A stretch of DNA of 64,000 nucleotides, from the NCBI RefSeq assembly GCF_000427825.1, contig NZ_KE386593.1, forward strand, positions 124,202 to 188,201. Reading direction: 5' to 3'. Within the stretch, counting starts at the first letter, position 1. Each line of letters begins with the position of its first letter. The notes under the pieces are model-generated. The model was not told the DNA's origin. It saw only the letters and a list, made by a program, of their open reading frames with translations, and did not search any database. The stretch is from Thermocrispum municipale DSM 44069. Its GTDB lineage: Bacteria > Actinomycetota > Actinomycetes > Mycobacteriales > Pseudonocardiaceae. The translations under genes were made by a program, and so were the position numbers. Positions 61,445-64,000 of this stretch are shown piece by piece.

Positions 61445-62218
61445 TCACGCGGCCGCGTAGGACCGCACGCGTAGCAGCTGTGGGTGGTAGTAACCCTGCC
61501 ACCCGGTGACCGGATCGGTGACCAGCTCGACCAGGCCGGTCGCGGGCAGCGGCGCGCCGGTGTCGGTCCGTCCGCGCATGGCATGGCTGAGCTCGCGTTC
61601 GATCTGCACCAGTCGCCGGTACCGGGCCAGCGGGCGATAGACGGACAACCAGGATGCCGCCACCAGGCAAAGGACCCAGTCCATGAACAGCAGCGTGACA
61701 TCGAGTGTCTCGGTGCGCGGCCCGAACAGGACGGTCGTCGTGATCAAGGCCATCAGCAGGATGACCAGCGGGACGAACGCGGCCAGGCCGATCCAGCCGC
61801 CGACCGGTAGCCAGCCGAGCGGCCGCCTGCGGTCGTGCGCGATCTCGGCGCGAGCGGCCCACAGTTTGCGCAGGGCTTCGTCCGGCGGAACGCCGACGGC
61901 AGGCATCGGGCGCGGGCGGTTCCGCGGCCGGTTCGGCACCAGGTCGGGCAGTTCGCGCCACATCTGCTGGGACAACCACTGCGGGCCGGTCGGCATCCAG
62001 CCGATGCTGGGTGGCGTCGGGCGCCGGTTGGCACTACGCAGCAGCGCCCACGCGGCGAAGAACATGGCGGCCGGGACGAACCCGAGGACGACCATCATGA
62101 TCGTGACGGCTTCGCGGATCGGGTCGTCCGGCCGGTAGTCCTGGACGACGTCGATCATCGCGACGACGACAACGCTGCCCATCCCGATCAGGACAGTCGC
62201 AAGCACCTTCCGCCACAT
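61445..62218 (-). CDS. Hypothetical membrane protein
   Basis: Protein of 257 residues with four predicted helices in two pairs (about 4-22 and 38-61, then about 143-165 and 176-193), a cytosolic loop rich in Pro and Arg (NRPRNRPRPMPAVGV) and a C-terminal soluble part with LVQIERELSHAMRGRTD. I recognise no domain. It is convergent with the Rv3836-like gene, 1 base away. Confidence 0.7.
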   Translation of the reverse strand: MWRKVLATVLIGMGSVVVVAMIDVVQDYRPDDPIREAVTIMMVVLGFVPAAMFFAAWALLRSANRRPTPPSIGWMPTGPQWLSQQMWRELPDLVPNRPRNRPRPMPAVGVPPDEALRKLWAARAEIAHDRRRPLGWLPVGGWIGLAAFVPLVILLMALITTTVLFGPRTETLDVTLLFMDWVLCLVAASWLSVYRPLARYRRLVQIERELSHAMRGRTDTGAPLPATGLVELVTDPVTGWQGYYHPQLLRVRSYAAA

Positions 62219-62251
62219 GGGCGGATTATCGCAACGCCTGTTCGGTTGCCG

Positions 62252-62941
62252 TCACATCCCGGCGCCCGGCCGGATGGTCTGCACCTTCAGCTGGTAGCCG
62301 TTGATGTCGGCGTTGGCGCAGCCGGTGCCCTTCTGCTCCAAGAACATCGATGCGGTCTCCTGCGGCGGGTAGACGCGCAGCCCGCGCACCGCGGTCGGCT
62401 TGCACTCCGCCGCCGGGAAGTTGTGGATCTGGGTGAAGCCCACCGGCGCATGAGCCGTTTCGCCCGGCTGCAACGTGATCGCGGGCCCCTTCTTGCCGTC
62501 GCGGTAGGCAGCGGCACCGACCTGGTGTCCGTCATCGCCGGCGACGAAGGAAACTCCTGGGAAACCCTGGATCACACACGGCGAGTCCCCGGCGTTGGTG
62601 AAACGCAGGGGACGCCAGTGGGTCCCTGCGCCTGCGTCACCCCTGCCGAGGGACAGCCGCAGGTCCGCGGACTTGCACAACCGTTGCTTGTCCTTCGGCG
62701 GACGCGGCTTGGTGGCCTTCGCCTCGCTCGACTGCGCGGGCTCGGTCTTCTCCTCGGTGGTCGGCTCCGGCGAGGGCGAGGACTCCACGGTCGACTCCTG
62801 CGGAGCTTGGTCCTGCGCCGGGCCCGCCTGCTGTTCCGCGCCCCCGCAGCCGGTGAGCACGACCGCGGCGGCGATCCCGGCGGCCAGCCCTGCGGCACGA
62901 AAACCACTCTTCGACAAGCCGGTTCGGTTTTGCCGCACCAT
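62252..62941 (-). CDS. DUF4232 lipoprotein
   Basis: Secreted lipoprotein of 229 residues. The signal peptide ends VVLTGC (lipobox), followed by a Pro/Ser/Glu-rich linker and a DUF4232 domain: CKSADLRLSLGRGDAGAGT, LRFTNAGDSPCVIQGFPGVSFV, ITLQPGETAHAPV and paired cysteines at the end (AAECKPT, GTGCANADI). The ATG at 62941 follows GGGAGGGAC. Function unknown; such domains are common in actinobacterial envelope proteins. Confidence 0.87.
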   Translation of the reverse strand: MVRQNRTGLSKSGFRAAGLAAGIAAAVVLTGCGGAEQQAGPAQDQAPQESTVESSPSPEPTTEEKTEPAQSSEAKATKPRPPKDKQRLCKSADLRLSLGRGDAGAGTHWRPLRFTNAGDSPCVIQGFPGVSFVAGDDGHQVGAAAYRDGKKGPAITLQPGETAHAPVGFTQIHNFPAAECKPTAVRGLRVYPPQETASMFLEQKGTGCANADINGYQLKVQTIRPGAGM

Positions 62942-63033
62942 GTCGTCCCTCCCTGAAGTAGACGCCACGTTGTCTACTCCCCAGCAGACGTGTGAGGGGG
63001 TGACGAGGTTGCGTCGGCGGCGGTGAGGGGCTG

Positions 63034-63969
63034 TCAGGCGGACTCCCCGCGGCGAATGGACTCCACCCATTCCGCGGCGTGCACGAAGACGTCGTTCGAC
63101 GCTGCTGCGGACGGGCTGGCGGCGCCGTCGTCCGCCCGCGGGTGGGAGCCCAGGAAGCGCACGTCGCACCTCCTGCGCAGGGCAGCGAGGGCGTCGCCGA
63201 CCCGAGGTTCGGCGACGTGGCCTTCGAAGTCGAAGTAGAAGCGGTAGCGGCCGAACGATCCGCGGATGGGCCGAGCGTCCAGCCGGGTCAGGTTGATGCC
63301 CCGAATGGCCAGCTCGGTGAGCAATTCGGAGAGTGCTCCGGTCCGGTTCTCCGCCGCCGCGACGACCGACGTCCGATCGTGCCCGGTGGGCTCGGGCAGC
63401 GCGCCGGGGCGGCGCAGCAGCAGGAATCTGGTACGCGCGTCCGGCACGTCGGCGACGTCGGTGGCGATGACCTTGAGCGGGTAATGTTCAGCGGCCACCG
63501 GTGCCGTGACGGCGGCGTCGTACTGGCCTTGTGTGACACCCACCGCCGCGGCCGCCGTCGACGATGCGGCGATGTGTTCGGCATCCGGGAAATGGTGCTC
63601 CAGCCAGCGCTGCACCTGAGCCAGGGCATGTGGGTGACTGGCGACCGTCCGCAGCGCGCCTGGGTCGGTGTCGGGGTGAGCGAGCATGCTGAACCTGATG
63701 GGCAGCAACGCCTCGGCGACGGCGACCAGCGGGTCGTCCTCGGCCAGGCCGTCCAGTGTCGCGGAGACCGGGCCCTCCACGGAGTTCTCCACCGGCACGC
63801 AGGCCGCATCCGTATCGCCTTTACGCACTGCCGTCATCGCCGCGCGGATGGTCTCGCACGGCATCAACTCGGCGGTCGCGTGCAGCTGCCGCGCAGCCTG
63901 TTCGGTGAACGTGCCTTGCGGTCCGAAATAGGCGATCCGCCGCAGTGCCCTCGGTGCCGTGGGGTCCAT
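63034..63969 (-). CDS. pheA: Prephenate dehydratase
   Basis: Cytosolic enzyme of 311 residues that converts prephenate to phenylpyruvate in phenylalanine synthesis. The catalytic half has AYFGPQGTFTEQAA, CVPVENSVEGPV and the DARTRFLLL block with the TRF motif. The C-terminal ACT regulatory domain has AAENRTGALSELLTELA and GINLTRLDARPIRG, the phenylalanine-binding GALS and ESRP-like sites. Start ATG at 63969. Feedback by phenylalanine is expected from the ACT domain. Confidence 0.97.
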   Translation of the reverse strand: MDPTAPRALRRIAYFGPQGTFTEQAARQLHATAELMPCETIRAAMTAVRKGDTDAACVPVENSVEGPVSATLDGLAEDDPLVAVAEALLPIRFSMLAHPDTDPGALRTVASHPHALAQVQRWLEHHFPDAEHIAASSTAAAAVGVTQGQYDAAVTAPVAAEHYPLKVIATDVADVPDARTRFLLLRRPGALPEPTGHDRTSVVAAAENRTGALSELLTELAIRGINLTRLDARPIRGSFGRYRFYFDFEGHVAEPRVGDALAALRRRCDVRFLGSHPRADDGAASPSAAASNDVFVHAAEWVESIRRGESA

Positions 63970-64000
63970 TTCTGCAGATTACTGCGCGTTGCTGCGAAGG

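Overview
The window is high-GC DNA from an actinobacterium, most likely a member of the Pseudonocardiaceae or a close relative. The evidence is the set of cell-wall arabinan precursor genes (dprE1, dprE2, ubiA-type, PAP2 and GtrA-type), a bacterial proteasome activator with the C-terminal GQYL tail, F420/deazaflavin-type enzymes, type VII secretion substrates, GTG starts and candidate leaderless promoters. From memory, many genes resemble the M. tuberculosis Rv3777-Rv3838 interval (quinone oxidoreductase, Rv3778c-like protein, Bpa, Wzm/Wzt, GtrA, DprE1/DprE2, UbiA/PAP2, HAD, PlsC, SerS, Rv3835, Rv3836, PheA), with accessory genes inserted between them.

Layout. 1-4.3 kb (minus): a cut-off sensor kinase, an atypical Nramp-family transporter and an OmpR-type regulator in one operon, then a GT87 mannosyltransferase-like protein. 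4.4-8.7 kb: a nitroreductase-type gene, then a compact five-gene minus-strand operon with an EspC-like protein carrying a YxxxD tail, a WxG-type helical protein, an acidic protein and two paralogous two-module lipoproteins. 8.9-13.2 kb: tRNA-Ser, a neutral zinc peptidase, a 34-bp tandem repeat, a secreted M28 peptidase and a GNAT protein. 13.2-21.6 kb: quinone oxidoreductase, EamA transporter, Rv3778c-like protein, bpa, acyl-CoA dehydrogenase, an ABC polysaccharide exporter pair and a TMEM175-type channel. 21.7-31.1 kb: a TetR gene divergent from a drug-type ABC exporter with two operators between them, a second TetR gene, a Tat-type phosphatase, an aldehyde dehydrogenase with its ribosome-binding site inside a hairpin, a secreted amidohydrolase, a TauD-type dioxygenase, an SRPBCC protein and tRNA-Lys. 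31.3-34.4 kb: a DUF2510/scramblase-like protein, two gene remnants joined head to head and a secreted unknown.

34.5-49.5 kb is the wall-glycan region. GtrA and DprE1 diverge; DprE1/DprE2 epimerise decaprenyl-phospho-ribose to decaprenyl-phospho-arabinose, and the UbiA-type and PAP2 proteins make the ribose precursor. Three large DUF6541-type membrane proteins, resembling GT-C glycosyltransferases, follow, mixed with an alpha/beta hydrolase, an LLM oxidoreductase, a HAD phosphatase, a PlsC acyltransferase and an SGNH esterase. DprE1 has threonine where the benzothiazinone-reactive cysteine lies in M. tuberculosis.

49.5-54.8 kb is the most unusual part: a true LpxA-family acyltransferase, with the catalytic HxxHD motif and the C-terminal GL.RRG motif, overlaps a flippase-like membrane protein and is divergent from a DegT-family aminotransferase and a Gfo/Idh/MocA oxidoreductase, followed by a GT4 glycosyltransferase. 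The enzyme types match the GnnA-GnnB-LpxA route to N-acylated 3-amino-GlcNAc known from some Gram-negative bacteria, here in a Gram-positive with no sign of lipid A. The rest (54.9-64 kb) holds an L-2-hydroxyglutarate oxidase-like gene, a maleate isomerase-like gene, serS, a haloalkane dehalogenase with a DUF350 protein, the Rv3835/Rv3836-like pair, a membrane protein, a DUF4232 lipoprotein and pheA.
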